Source: Leptotrichia sp. oral taxon 212 (GTDB lineage Bacteria > Fusobacteriota > Fusobacteriia > Fusobacteriales > Leptotrichiaceae). Taken from it: a stretch of DNA of 64,000 bases. The stretch is taken from contig NZ_CP012410.1 in the NCBI RefSeq assembly GCF_001274535.1, positions 1 to 64,000 on the forward strand. The letters run 5' to 3'. Position numbers and translations under genes: made by a program. Under the pieces are notes generated by a model. That model saw nothing but the letters and a program-made list of their open reading frames with translations, did not search any database and was not told where the DNA came from. Numbering within the stretch: position 1 is the stretch's first letter; each line of letters begins with the position of its first letter. Shown here one piece after another: positions 41,574-55,412 of this stretch.

Positions 41574-42743
41574 GTGAAAAGTGAAGTAAAAGAAAACAGG
41601 GTTGATTTTTCTTTGATAAGGTATTCCCAATGCTGGGAAGATACAGAAGTTTTACTTGAAAGTCTTAATATACAGGAAAATGATATATGCTTTGGAATAC
41701 TGTCTGCGGGAGATAATGTATTTTCCATGCTTGCAGAAAATCCAAAGAAAGTGGTGGCACTTGATATAAGTTTTCCTCAGATAGCACTTGCAAAGCTGAA
41801 AAAGGAAGTTTTTAACAGCCTGTCCTATGAAGAAATGCTTGAGTTCATGGGAGTAATGAAATCTGATAAAAGAGTTAAAATATATGACAGAATAAGAGAA
41901 AATCTTGATAAAGAAGTGAAGGAATACTGGGATTTTAATAAGGAGGGAATTGAAAAAGGAATAATACATACCGGAAAATTTGAAAAGTTTTTTAAGATTT
42001 TCAGGGAAAAAATACTTCCTTTTGTGCATAGTAAAAAACATGTAGAAAAGCTTCTTGAAAAGAAATCCAGACAGGAAAGAACGGAATATTATGATAAGCA
42101 CTGGAACAATTTCAGATGGAAACTGATGTTTAAGCTGTTCTTTTCAAAATACATAGTTGGGAAACTGGGAAGGGATAAGGAATTTTTCAGATATGCAGAA
42201 AAAAATATTTCTGAAGAAATGAAGGAAAGAAGCAGATACGCCCTCTGTGAGCTGAATCCGTATGAAAATCCTTATATTAACTATGTTCTGACAGGAAATT
42301 ACCGTAAGGACTGTCTTCCTTATTTTCTTAGAAAAGAAAATTTTGATAAAATCAGAAAAAATCTTCATAAGGTGGAAATTTTCCAAAGTTCTGTTGAAGA
42401 ATATCTGGATCAGATTGATTTTAAAATAAATAAATTTAATTTAAGTGACATATTTGAGTATATGTCAGCCGAAAATTACAGTAAATTAATGGGAAAAATT
42501 TATGACAATGCTGAAAACAATGCCTTACTGGCATACTGGAACCTAATAGTTGAAAGAAATTCAGAAAAACTAGATTATAAAAAGACGGATAGCGAAATAG
42601 CAGTTACTGGAAAAGAAACAAATGTAAATGGGGAAAAATATGAAAGGATGAAGGAGCTGGATAAGAAGCTTCATGAAAAGGATATGACATTTTTTTATAC
42701 GGATTTTGTAGTGGAAAAGGTGATAAAAAATGGAAATAGTTAA
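41574..42743 (+). CDS. DUF3419 (BtaA-like) SAM-dependent 3-amino-3-carboxypropyl transferase
   Basis: A 389-residue protein matching DUF3419/BtaA. It has YSQCWEDTEVLLESL near the start, a SAM-binding-like FGILSAGDNVFSMLAENPKK and VVALDISFPQIALAKLK, the middle segment GKFEKFFKIFREKILPFVH, and the late NPYENPYINYVLTGNYR and FNLSDIFEYMS. BtaA moves the aminocarboxypropyl group of SAM to diacylglycerol in betaine-lipid synthesis. BtaB, the later N-methylase, is not here. The GTG start follows TTGGAGGAAG. Its neighbours (lipid kinase-like, UbiA-like, acyl-AMP ligase) suggest a related but different lipid. Confidence 0.78.
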   Translation: MKSEVKENRVDFSLIRYSQCWEDTEVLLESLNIQENDICFGILSAGDNVFSMLAENPKKVVALDISFPQIALAKLKKEVFNSLSYEEMLEFMGVMKSDKRVKIYDRIRENLDKEVKEYWDFNKEGIEKGIIHTGKFEKFFKIFREKILPFVHSKKHVEKLLEKKSRQERTEYYDKHWNNFRWKLMFKLFFSKYIVGKLGRDKEFFRYAEKNISEEMKERSRYALCELNPYENPYINYVLTGNYRKDCLPYFLRKENFDKIRKNLHKVEIFQSSVEEYLDQIDFKINKFNLSDIFEYMSAENYSKLMGKIYDNAENNALLAYWNLIVERNSEKLDYKKTDSEIAVTGKETNVNGEKYERMKELDKKLHEKDMTFFYTDFVVEKVIKNGNS

Positions 42744-44061
42744 AATGATATTTGTTCTGGCGGCTTTTATACTGTTTTTCCTTCTGCTTAACAAGCTTGA
42801 AAAAAGTGAGAAACTTAATTCGGAATTTATAAGGAAGATTCTGCATATAGGCTCAGGAATTGGAGGACTGTCACTTCCTTTTATCTTTGAAAGAAAGAGT
42901 TCGGTTGTAATACTTGGAATAGTATTTCTTGTGTTGCTTGTCTCCATAAGGGCTATGAAACATAAGGTGACAGGATTTAAAAAAGTACTGGAAACAAAAA
43001 ACAGGAAGACTTTAGGGGATATATACTTTATTATGAGTATTTTGGGATTATGGCTTGTTTCAAGTGATAATAAGGTAATGTACGCCCTTCCGCTTATAAT
43101 TCTTATGCTTTCTGATGCCTTTGCGGCTCTTATAGGGGAATTTTACAGCAAGTATAAATTTAATACGGGATTTGGAACGAAGTCGATAGAAGGCTCGGTA
43201 ACATTCTTTCTGACAACATACTTCATATGTATAAACTTCTTTTTGTTTTTCAGTGATATCGGAAGTATAAACATCGTACTTGTTTCTCTTCTATTAAGTA
43301 TCCTTACAATGATTCTTGAAGTTATTTCATGGAACGGACTGGATAATCTTTTTGTACCATTCTTTGTATATATGTTCTTGAGGCTAAACCTTTATCTTAC
43401 AGAAAAGGAGCTTATGTATAAATTCTGGGTGATAGTGATACTTTTTGTCATTATAATATTAAACAGGAAAAAGACAACCCTCACAAGAACTGCACAGACT
43501 GCAAGCCTATTTTTCCTATACATAATTATGATAATGGGAGGAATAAGATGGCTGATACCGCCTCTTACCATGTATCTGGGATACTATCATTTTACACCTA
43601 AGGTTGAAGGTCAGATTAAGGATTCGCTTAAAGGTCTTCTGACAATTGCCTTTACTACATCTATATGGCTTGTATTGAGTATAGTTATGGATAAGGATAA
43701 ATTATTTTTAATTTATATATTTTCTTTTTCGTTACACTTTGGAATTATAAATTTAATAAGAGATAATGCAGGAAATGTAAACAGGGAAGCCTTCAGGATG
43801 AATTTTTTGCTGGGGAGTATTGGAAAAGCTCTACTTTTCTTCGTAATAAATTATATTATTTTATCTGAAAGCCTGGATTTGAAAATGCTGGTAGGAATAA
43901 TAGTCCTAATAATTGGAGGAATATTTATATATGAAACTGTTATGAAAATATATTATATAATTGAAAAGGAGAAGGAACTTAGCGGAGAAACAAAAGTATT
44001 TATAACTTCCGGAATAGTTTTCTGCTGTTCATTGCTATTGCTTGGAATAGGAATGCTTTAA
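42730..44061 (+). CDS. CTP-dependent lipid kinase-like membrane protein (Dgk1/dolichol/phytol kinase type)
   Basis: A 443-residue membrane protein with about 12 helices. The N-terminal half carries RKILHIGSGIG (about 36-46), LILMLSDAFAALIGEFY (near 132) and FGTKSIEGSVTFFLTTY, the signature of CTP-dependent polyprenol, phytol and diacylglycerol kinases. The C-terminal half is a second membrane domain unlike known kinases. It overlaps the DUF3419 gene by 14 bases, so the products probably act together. I infer phosphorylation of a lipid alcohol; it could also be annotated as a phosphatidate cytidylyltransferase-like protein. Confidence 0.7.
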   Translation: MEIVKMIFVLAAFILFFLLLNKLEKSEKLNSEFIRKILHIGSGIGGLSLPFIFERKSSVVILGIVFLVLLVSIRAMKHKVTGFKKVLETKNRKTLGDIYFIMSILGLWLVSSDNKVMYALPLIILMLSDAFAALIGEFYSKYKFNTGFGTKSIEGSVTFFLTTYFICINFFLFFSDIGSINIVLVSLLLSILTMILEVISWNGLDNLFVPFFVYMFLRLNLYLTEKELMYKFWVIVILFVIIILNRKKTTLTRTAQTASLFFLYIIMIMGGIRWLIPPLTMYLGYYHFTPKVEGQIKDSLKGLLTIAFTTSIWLVLSIVMDKDKLFLIYIFSFSLHFGIINLIRDNAGNVNREAFRMNFLLGSIGKALLFFVINYIILSESLDLKMLVGIIVLIIGGIFIYETVMKIYYIIEKEKELSGETKVFITSGIVFCCSLLLLGIGML

Positions 44062-44185
44062 ATATAGGAAATCTAAAAAAATACAAAGTAAAATTTGCTG
44101 TAAAAACTTTGAAAAGAAAGAAAAAATGATAAATAAAATTTAAAAAGGATTTACAATAATTTTAACAGAAAGCGGCTGATGAATT

Positions 44186-45184
44186 ATGAAAACAAAAAGG
44201 TATAAAGAAATTCAGAAATACGTTATGGAAAATAATATTTCTCAGGAAGAATCACAGAAAATAATGATAGAACGACCATCGGAAATAGTTATTTTCAACG
44301 ATGAAAATAACAATATAGGAGGCAGTTTACATTTATGGCATAATCGTCCAGATTATAAGGGAAGAAGGACATCATATATAGGAAATGTAAATATACATGA
44401 AAAATACAGAAAAGATGAAGAGCAGCTTTTTAATAAAATATTTGAAGAACTTAAAAAAGAAGGAATAGAAACAATAATAGGACCTTTAAATGGAACTACA
44501 TGGAATACATATAGATATGTAACTGAAAAAGGAAGTAGAAGGCAGTTTCTACTGGAGCCGTGGAATGAGGACTATTCTGTGTCACTGTTTGAAAAACTGG
44601 GGTTTAAACCTTTGGCAGGATATATTTCTACAGTAATGGAAGGTATGGATTCTGATGGACGAAGAAATCTGAATAAAAAAATAGAAAAGCTGAAGAAATT
44701 TGACTATTATAAGGATATAAAGGTTGAGTCAGCTGAAAATAAAGATATAATGACAGTTCTAAATAAGGTTTATGATCTGACCGTGGAAGCCTTTAAAAAT
44801 AATTTTTTGTATTCTAAACTGGAAAAGGAAATATTTTTAAAGATGTACTTGAGCTATGAAGATAAAATTATAAAAAAATTTTTTAAAATGCTATATTTTA
44901 AAGATGAACTGATTGGTTATGTATTTGGAATACCTAATTATACTGAACTTGGATATAAAGGGAAAATAGATACCATTATTCTTAAAACAATAGCCGTTTC
45001 TCCAGAATATAATGGAAAAGGAATGGGGTATATTCTTATAAATTCTCTTATTGAAGAGGCGGAAAAAGAAGGATATGAAAATGTCATATACGCATTAATG
45101 CACGAAAGCAATGTATCTAAAAATATAGGTCTATTGTTAGGAAATATGTTAAGAAGATATACCTTATTTATAAAGGAATTATAA
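44186..45184 (+). CDS. GNAT-family acyltransferase, two-domain
   Basis: A 332-residue protein with two GNAT-like halves. The first includes IIGPLNGTTWNTYRYV and LFEKLGFKPLAGYIST. The second has the CoA loop VSPEYNGKGMGYILINSLI, followed by YALMHESNVSKNIGLLLG. It could acylate an amine made by its neighbours, such as an aminocarboxypropyl group added by the DUF3419 enzyme. That link is inference. There is no good ribosome-binding site just before the ATG, and the 124-base gap before it is the widest in the cluster. Confidence 0.7.
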   Translation: MKTKRYKEIQKYVMENNISQEESQKIMIERPSEIVIFNDENNNIGGSLHLWHNRPDYKGRRTSYIGNVNIHEKYRKDEEQLFNKIFEELKKEGIETIIGPLNGTTWNTYRYVTEKGSRRQFLLEPWNEDYSVSLFEKLGFKPLAGYISTVMEGMDSDGRRNLNKKIEKLKKFDYYKDIKVESAENKDIMTVLNKVYDLTVEAFKNNFLYSKLEKEIFLKMYLSYEDKIIKKFFKMLYFKDELIGYVFGIPNYTELGYKGKIDTIILKTIAVSPEYNGKGMGYILINSLIEEAEKEGYENVIYALMHESNVSKNIGLLLGNMLRRYTLFIKEL

Positions 45185-45212
45185 AAATATCAGAATTTTT
45201 GAAAGGTGAGAT

Positions 45213-46751
45213 ATGACAATAATCAGTAAAATAAAAGAACTGAGAGAGAAATATCCTGAAAAGGCAGCACTTATAGATGTAAAGACAGGTAGCAGGGTTA
45301 CATTTAGTCAGATTGATGATAAATCTGACAGGATATGTATTTATTTAAAAGAGAAAAAATTTGGGAAAGGTGATAAAATAGTAGTTTTTGTTCCTATCGG
45401 AATAGAATTTTATCTTATCCTGATGGCCATATTTAAAATGGGATTACAGGCTGTATTTATTGACCCATATGCAGGTCTAGACCATATAAACAGATGCTGT
45501 GAGATGATTTCTCCTGAAGGAATAATTGGAAGTGGAAAAACACTTCTGAAAGGATTTTTCCTAAAAGGAATAAGAAAAATTGATAAAAAAATTAATTATA
45601 TGAAAATGATAAAAGAAACTGAAAAAATAACTTCAATAAATAATTTAGAATTTAAGGAAATAAATGAAAATACTCCTGCACTTATAAGTTTTACGAGCGG
45701 AAGTACAGGATTTCCTAAAATTATAATGAGAACACATGGGTTTTTATTAGGTCAGCATAATGTACTTGAAAGAAATTTAAAATTTAGGGAAGAAACAGCG
45801 GTGTATTCCTCATTTCCAATATTTCTCCTTTCCCATATGGCAACAGGAGCAACTGTATTTATTCCTGACATAAACTGGCAGAAACCTTCGAAATCAAAAT
45901 TTCAGGATATTGTACAGTGTATAAGGAAAAATAATATAGAAAATATTATTCTTCCTCCTGTAATTTTTGAAAATATTACCGAGTGCTGTAAAAAAGATGG
46001 GATACAGTTGAATAATGTTCAGACAGTCTACACAGGGGGAGCACCTGTCTTTCCAAGGCTTATGGAGAAAATTAGAAAAATATTTATAAATGCAGAGATC
46101 AACGCATTATACGGAGCCTCAGAAGCAGAACCAATATCAAGGCTGAATTTTGAAGATATAACAGAAGATGATATAAAAAATATGAAAAATGGAGATGGAC
46201 TTCTTGCAGGAAACATTGTTGGCGGATTGGAACTTAAAATAGAAAAAATACAGGAAAAGGAAGCAGATAGAAATTTTGCAGAAGAAAATAACAATGTAGA
46301 AATTAATTCAGAAGTTAGAGGAGAAATACTTGTAAAAGGTGAAAATGTAGTAAACGGATATTTAAACGTTCAAAAAAATCCTGATGAAAAATGGCATAGA
46401 ACAGGAGATATGGGGTATATTAACAGTAATGGACAGTTAGTATTGCTAGGAAGAGTTAAAGGGAGAATACAGCTTGGGGAAAAAATTTATTATCCTTTTG
46501 CGGTGGAAACTGCATTTTCCTTTTGTAAAATTCTAAAAAAGTCAGTGCTGACTTCAAAAAATGGAAAACTGTATCTTCTTGTTGAAAGAAATCCCGAATA
46601 TAAAGGAAATTTATCTGAAAACAGTGAAATTATAGGACTGAAGAAAAAATTTGAAATATTTAAAATAATTGAAACTGAAATTCCTATGGACAAAAGACAT
46701 AACAGCAAGACAGACTATAAAAAACTTGAAGAGATAGTTGAAAAACTTTAA
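45213..46751 (+). CDS. AMP-dependent acyl ligase, OleC-like
   Basis: A 512-residue ANL-superfamily ligase. Motifs: P-loop ISFTSGSTGFPKIIMRTH (about 152-169), YGASEAEPIS (A5), WHRTGDMGYIN (A7) and GRVKGRIQLG (A8). The C-terminal end PMDKRHNSKTDYKKLEE recalls the D-x-R-H-N-x-K motif of OleC beta-lactone synthetases and related acyl-AMP ligases, rather than ordinary FadD. It probably activates a fatty or hydroxy acid by adenylation. An AAAGGTGA site precedes the ATG, 28 bases after the GNAT gene. Confidence 0.8.
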   Translation: MTIISKIKELREKYPEKAALIDVKTGSRVTFSQIDDKSDRICIYLKEKKFGKGDKIVVFVPIGIEFYLILMAIFKMGLQAVFIDPYAGLDHINRCCEMISPEGIIGSGKTLLKGFFLKGIRKIDKKINYMKMIKETEKITSINNLEFKEINENTPALISFTSGSTGFPKIIMRTHGFLLGQHNVLERNLKFREETAVYSSFPIFLLSHMATGATVFIPDINWQKPSKSKFQDIVQCIRKNNIENIILPPVIFENITECCKKDGIQLNNVQTVYTGGAPVFPRLMEKIRKIFINAEINALYGASEAEPISRLNFEDITEDDIKNMKNGDGLLAGNIVGGLELKIEKIQEKEADRNFAEENNNVEINSEVRGEILVKGENVVNGYLNVQKNPDEKWHRTGDMGYINSNGQLVLLGRVKGRIQLGEKIYYPFAVETAFSFCKILKKSVLTSKNGKLYLLVERNPEYKGNLSENSEIIGLKKKFEIFKIIETEIPMDKRHNSKTDYKKLEEIVEKL

Positions 46752-46777
46752 AAATTTAAACTTAGAAAGGAAATTTT

Positions 46778-47161
46778 ATGAAAACAGAAGCAAAAGAATT
46801 AATTCAGGAGGGGTTAAAATTATTTTCATTATATGACAGAAGAGCTTTGAAAAGATTTTATCTTTCAGCGGAAAAGAGTGAGGCAGACTTGTCATATCTT
46901 GATGAAAAGTATCAGACTCATATGCGTTCTAAAGCAAGAGGACTGTTTTTTGATTTTTTAGGGGGAATCATAGAAGGCATTGCAAGTTCAGGAAGTCCGT
47001 TTAGTCATTCTTTGGATAGAGCGATAACCATTGAAAAGCGTGAACAATATAATGAAAAGAAATTAATACTAAGGTATAAAATTAAAGATTTTATTGAAAG
47101 TACACCAATAGACAGTAATACAGGATATTTACTTTCCATGATTGACTTTTATTGTCAGTAA
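46778..47161 (+). CDS. unrecognised 127-residue cluster protein
   Basis: I do not recognise a family. The protein is mostly helical and charged at both ends, with a central glycine-rich amphipathic stretch (GLFFDFLGGIIEGIASSGSP, about 51-70) that could touch a membrane. There is no signal peptide. Cysteine occurs once, near the C-terminus. It is translated from an AAAGGAAA site, 26 bases after the AMP-ligase gene and 37 before the UbiA-like gene, so it belongs to the same operon. An accessory role in the pathway is possible but unproven. Confidence 0.7.
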   Translation: MKTEAKELIQEGLKLFSLYDRRALKRFYLSAEKSEADLSYLDEKYQTHMRSKARGLFFDFLGGIIEGIASSGSPFSHSLDRAITIEKREQYNEKKLILRYKIKDFIESTPIDSNTGYLLSMIDFYCQ

Positions 47162-47198
47162 AATCTATTTATATATAATATTGTAAGAGGAGAAATAA

Positions 47199-48281
47199 AT
47201 GAACCGAAGTAATATAAATTCAAAAAAATCAATAATCCAAAATATAAAAAACTTTAAAATATATCTGAATGAACGGTTTCCATTAGGAAAAAACTCTTTT
47301 TTCGTATTGATTTTTACTTTGTCAGGATATATTTACGCAGGGTTATTATATAATTCAAAAATTATAAAGTCAATTTTGTCAAAAGAAGTCAATAGAGTGC
47401 CACTGCTCTGGGGTAAAGAAATTGATAAAATACCGATAATCTGGTATAAATTATTTCCTTTATTTATCATAATATTCATGATTTTCTTTCAGCTGAGAAT
47501 TACAGATGAATTTAAGGATTATGAAGAAGATTTAAAATATAGGCCTTACAGACCTGTTCAAAGAGGAATAATTTCCTTAAAAGCATTGGGAAAAATTGGA
47601 ATTGCAACTATTATAATACAAATAATTCTTGCACACGTTATAAATTCTAAACTAATTTATTTCATGCTATTGGTGTGGATTTATATGTTTTTAATGACAA
47701 AGGAATTCTTTATAAAGAACTGGCTAACAGAAAGAATTTTAATCTATGCCCTTTCCCATGTTGTAATAATGATATTTATTACCCTTGTTATTTTAAAAGG
47801 AACAGGATATATTTTGGAGTCTCATTTTTTAGAAAGTTTGTACTTATCGCTAGAAAGATACGAAAAAAATATTTTTATAGGACTAATTCCTCTTTTTGCA
47901 TTAAATTATTTAAACGGAATTGTTCTGGAAATTGGAAGAAAAACTAGAAGAGCTAATGAAGAAGAGTATGGAGTACAGACATACAGTAAACTGTGGGGAA
48001 GAAAAAAAGCAGTATTTATATTATGTATTCTTTATGCAATTGAATATATTCTTGTTCTACTAGGGCTCTCTAATATGTATAAGGAGTTTTTCATGACAGG
48101 TACACTGATATTAACTATAACATTAGTAATATCAATATACTTCATGATAAAATTTTTAAAGAAAGATTTAACAGGAAAAATACCTGAAAATATATCTGGA
48201 ATATGGATATTGATATCCAGTATGAATATGGGACTGATTCAATATGCAGTTTTTTATATATTAAGTCTATTGAAAAGTTAG
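47199..48281 (+). CDS. UbiA-superfamily prenyltransferase-like membrane protein
   Basis: A 360-residue protein with about eight or nine membrane helices. After the second helix it has DEFKDYEEDLKYRPYRPVQRG, giving the D-x3-D-x3-D prenyl-diphosphate Mg motif (D103, D107, D111) and the RP-x-x-RG that follows it in UbiA enzymes. The second Asp motif of UbiA is weaker (around residues 240-260). UbiA proteins attach isoprenoid chains to aromatic or other acceptors in the membrane. It is last in the seven-gene run; gap follows with its own leader. An AGAGGAG site precedes the ATG. Confidence 0.72.
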   Translation: MNRSNINSKKSIIQNIKNFKIYLNERFPLGKNSFFVLIFTLSGYIYAGLLYNSKIIKSILSKEVNRVPLLWGKEIDKIPIIWYKLFPLFIIIFMIFFQLRITDEFKDYEEDLKYRPYRPVQRGIISLKALGKIGIATIIIQIILAHVINSKLIYFMLLVWIYMFLMTKEFFIKNWLTERILIYALSHVVIMIFITLVILKGTGYILESHFLESLYLSLERYEKNIFIGLIPLFALNYLNGIVLEIGRKTRRANEEEYGVQTYSKLWGRKKAVFILCILYAIEYILVLLGLSNMYKEFFMTGTLILTITLVISIYFMIKFLKKDLTGKIPENISGIWILISSMNMGLIQYAVFYILSLLKS

Positions 48282-48362
48282 CTAATTTATGATATACTCA
48301 ACTTGTGAATAAAATATATTAATTAACTTAATATATCAAAAATTTTAGGAGGTAATAGTAAT

Positions 48363-49370
48363 ATGGCAGTTAAAGTAGCAATTAATGGATTTGGAAGAAT
48401 AGGAAGATTGGCATTAAGATTAATGGCAAATGATCCGGAATTTGATGTAGTTGCAATTAATGATTTAACAGATGCAGCAATGTTAGCACACCTGTTTAAA
48501 TATGACACAGCACAAGGAAGATTTAATGGGGAAATCGAAGTTAAAGAAAACGCTTTCGTAGTAAATGGAAAAGAAATCAAAACTTTTGCAGATGCAGACC
48601 CAGAAAACTTACCATGGGGGCAATTAGGAGTAGATGTAGTTCTTGAATGTACAGGATTCTTTACTTCTAAAGAAAAAGCTGAAAAACATATTAAAGCAGG
48701 AGCTAAAAAAGTAGTTATATCAGCACCTGGATCAGGAGATATGAAAACAGTAGTATTCAATGTAAACAATGAAATTCTTGATGGAACAGAAACTGTACTT
48801 TCAGCAGCTTCTTGTACAACTAACTGTTTAGCACCTATGGCTAAAGTTTTACAAGATAAATTTGGAATTGAAGCAGGATCTATGACAACTATCCATGCTT
48901 ATACAGGAGATCAAAATACATTAGATGCACCTCATAGAAAAGGTGATTTCAGAAGAGCAAGAGCAGCGGCTGTAAATATAGTTCCTAACACAACTGGAGC
49001 AGCAAAAGCTATCGGATTAGTAATTCCTGAATTAGCAGGAAAACTCGACGGAGCAGCTCAAAGAGTACCAGTTCCTACAGGATCATTAACTGAATTAATA
49101 TCAGTTTTAAGCAAAAAAGTTACTAAAGAAGAAATCAATGCAGCTATGAAAGAAGCTTCAAATGAATCATTCGGATATACTGAAGAGCCACTAGTATCTT
49201 CTGACATAGTTGGAATTCACTATGGATCATTGTTTGATGCAACTCAGACAAAAGTAATCGAAAGTGGAGACAAACAATTAGTTAAAACAGTTTCATGGTA
49301 TGACAATGAAATGTCTTACACAGCTCAATTAGTAAGAACATTGAAGTACTTTGTTGAACTTGCAAAATAG
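48363..49370 (+). CDS. gap: glyceraldehyde-3-phosphate dehydrogenase
   Basis: A 335-residue glycolytic enzyme that oxidises G3P to 1,3-bisphosphoglycerate with NAD+. It has the NAD-binding start [15 protein letters not shown], the catalytic cysteine in [13 protein letters not shown], the HAYTGDQ segment and the phosphate-binding GAAKAIG, ending [20 protein letters not shown] strong TAGGAGG site precedes it. Codon use is visibly more biased (CAA, TTA, GCA) than in neighbours, as expected of a highly expressed gene. A weak hairpin (49399-49420) follows. Confidence 0.97.
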   Translation: MAVKVAINGFGRIGRLALRLMANDPEFDVVAINDLTDAAMLAHLFKYDTAQGRFNGEIEVKENAFVVNGKEIKTFADADPENLPWGQLGVDVVLECTGFFTSKEKAEKHIKAGAKKVVISAPGSGDMKTVVFNVNNEILDGTETVLSAASCTTNCLAPMAKVLQDKFGIEAGSMTTIHAYTGDQNTLDAPHRKGDFRRARAAAVNIVPNTTGAAKAIGLVIPELAGKLDGAAQRVPVPTGSLTELISVLSKKVTKEEINAAMKEASNESFGYTEEPLVSSDIVGIHYGSLFDATQTKVIESGDKQLVKTVSWYDNEMSYTAQLVRTLKYFVELAK

Positions 49371-49561
49371 TAAATAAAAATTATTAAAATATAAAGTGGC
49401 TGTTCTGAGGAATATCGGGACAGCTATTTATTCTTATATATTCATATTAAAATAATAAAAAAAGAATTTAGTGTGAATTCAGAACAAACACTCACCCCAA
49501 AAGGAAAGTTTAAAATTATTTAACAATGCTCCTTATCAGTATAATAAGGGTATTCAAAGGA

Positions 49562-49630
49562 TTGACATTGTTATTTCAAAAAAATAAAGTAAAAAAGGTA
49601 TTGACAAAGGAGTATAATATTTGATAGAAT
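49562..49630 (+). promoter_or_regulatory. tandem promoters of the rRNA operon
   Basis: P1: TTGACA (49562-49567), 17 bases, TAAAGT (49585-49590). P2: TTGACA (49601-49606), 18 bases, TAGAAT (49625-49630) with an extended -10 TG (49622-49623). P2 is the stronger match, and transcripts would start near 49637. The 388-base stretch between gap and 16S otherwise holds the leader and a 6-bp hairpin (49533-49550). Confidence 0.8.
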
Positions 49631-49758
49631 AATTTTTGTCAACTGCGGGAGTGGTTGGCGGGGACAATGGGAGACAAATAAGAGGAAGAAAAAAAATAAG
49701 ACGGGAAGAAGCATCGGATAGGATATAAAGATAATAAACTAAGGTGAAGAGAAATAGT

Positions 49759-51269
<1,511 letters not shown>

Positions 51270-51323
51270 TAGGGAGAAGAATGATGCTTGTCTTATACTT
51301 CCTCTGTAATGTCTTATGTTTAA

Positions 51324-51400
<77 letters not shown>

Positions 51401-51429
51401 TGAACTGAATGAAGACGAAGAATCTGTAT

Positions 51430-51505
51430 GGGGATATAGCTCAGTTGGGAGAGCGCTGCCCTTGCAAGGCAGAGGTCAGCGGTTCGAACCCGCTTATCTC
51501 CACCA
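51430..51505 (+). tRNA. tRNA-Ala (anticodon TGC)
   Basis: A 76-base tRNA in the 16S-23S spacer. Acceptor GGGGATA pairs with TATCTCC, followed by A and CCA. The anticodon loop CTTGCAA gives TGC. D arm and T arm (GGTTCGAACCC) are regular. Confidence 0.96.
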
Positions 51506-51577
51506 AGAAAAGAAGGACAATGGGAAATGAATAGTAGGTAAAAGAGTAACAACTGAAGGAAACTTAAGTTTAGAGAA

Positions 51578-54488
<2,911 letters not shown>

Positions 54489-54553
54489 CAATGCTCTTTT
54501 ACTTATACTATTTATTTCTCATTGCCCTCTTATATTGAATGGCAATATATATG

Positions 54554-54667
54554 TTTGGTGATTATGGCGGCAGGGATACACCCGGTTACATTCCGAACCC
54601 GGAAGTTAAGTCTGCCAGCGCCCAAGATACTTGGACTTGGTTCAGGGAAAATAGGTCGTCGCCAAAC
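54554..54667 (+). rRNA. 5S ribosomal RNA
   Basis: About 114 bases starting TTTGGTGATTATGGCGGCAG and closing with GTCGTCGCCAAAC, whose ends form helix 1 (TTTGG with CCAAA). It carries the conserved ACACCCGGTTACATTCCGAA and GTTAAG stretches and is the last gene of the 16S-Ile-Ala-23S-5S operon. Confidence 0.94.
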
Positions 54668-54720
54668 TTTTTTATTGTAATATAATTATAATTGATATTT
54701 ATTTTTTTCATTAATTTTTT

Positions 54721-54741
54721 GAGTGGTTTCACTCTTTTTTT
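54721..54741 (+). terminator. rRNA operon terminator
   Basis: GAGTG (54721-54725) and CACTC (54730-54734) form a tight 5-bp stem with a GTTT loop, followed by T7. Confidence 0.8.
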
Positions 54742-54857
54742 ATTATTTTCTTTATTTTAGTATTTTTTTTTGATATACTGAATATATGTCTTATAATTTA
54801 GCTATAAATTAGCAGAATATAATTTTAAATAATTATTGAATTAGAAATGGGATAATT

Positions 54858-55331
54858 ATGACTTACGATAATTTATATTTAATTAAAATATTTGAAAAAA
54901 TAAAAGAGTTTTCTTTTAGTTCCAGAAGTCTGGAAAATTCAGAGATGAACTGGAATTATACCGGAACAGGCAAGACAAAGATAGTTTCAAAGATAACTTC
55001 GGATAAAAATGAGTTTTATTTTTTTGATAGAATTTTTATTGAAAATAGTTATGTCAAAGATAATAATCTTATTCTTAAAGACAGAAAATTATGGTGTATT
55101 AATGGAAACAGCATCGAATTTTATCATTTTAGGAATGGTGTTTATGAGAAAATTTTTAAATTTTTATTTTTTAAAAATAAATTTTTATTAAAAGAAGAAT
55201 ATTTCTGTAATCCAGATATTTATTCCGGAGATATACAGATTTTTGATTATGGTATTTCTTTTTCAATAACAATAAAAGGGAAGAGGAAAAATGAATTAAT
55301 TGAGTATATCTATTATGTGGATAATTATTAA
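54858..55331 (+). CDS. unrecognised 157-residue protein
   Basis: I do not recognise a family. The protein is rich in Phe, Tyr, Lys and Asn. It has many alternating strands after an N-terminal helix (for example NSEMNWNYTGTGKTKIVSKI and KLWCINGNSIEFYHF), suggesting a compact beta-sheet or barrel. There is no signal peptide or membrane helix. It is more A+T-rich than the core genes and stands alone between the rRNA terminator and the gmhB-like gene. The ribosome-binding site is weak (ATGGGA). A real gene is likely because the frame is open and protein-like throughout. Confidence 0.6.
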   Translation: MTYDNLYLIKIFEKIKEFSFSSRSLENSEMNWNYTGTGKTKIVSKITSDKNEFYFFDRIFIENSYVKDNNLILKDRKLWCINGNSIEFYHFRNGVYEKIFKFLFFKNKFLLKEEYFCNPDIYSGDIQIFDYGISFSITIKGKRKNELIEYIYYVDNY

Positions 55332-55412
55332 CAGTATTTAAATCAGATATAGTGTTAAGTTTTTTAAATCACATCTGCAAAAAAAGACAGATGTTTTGAA
55401 TTTTATATTATT

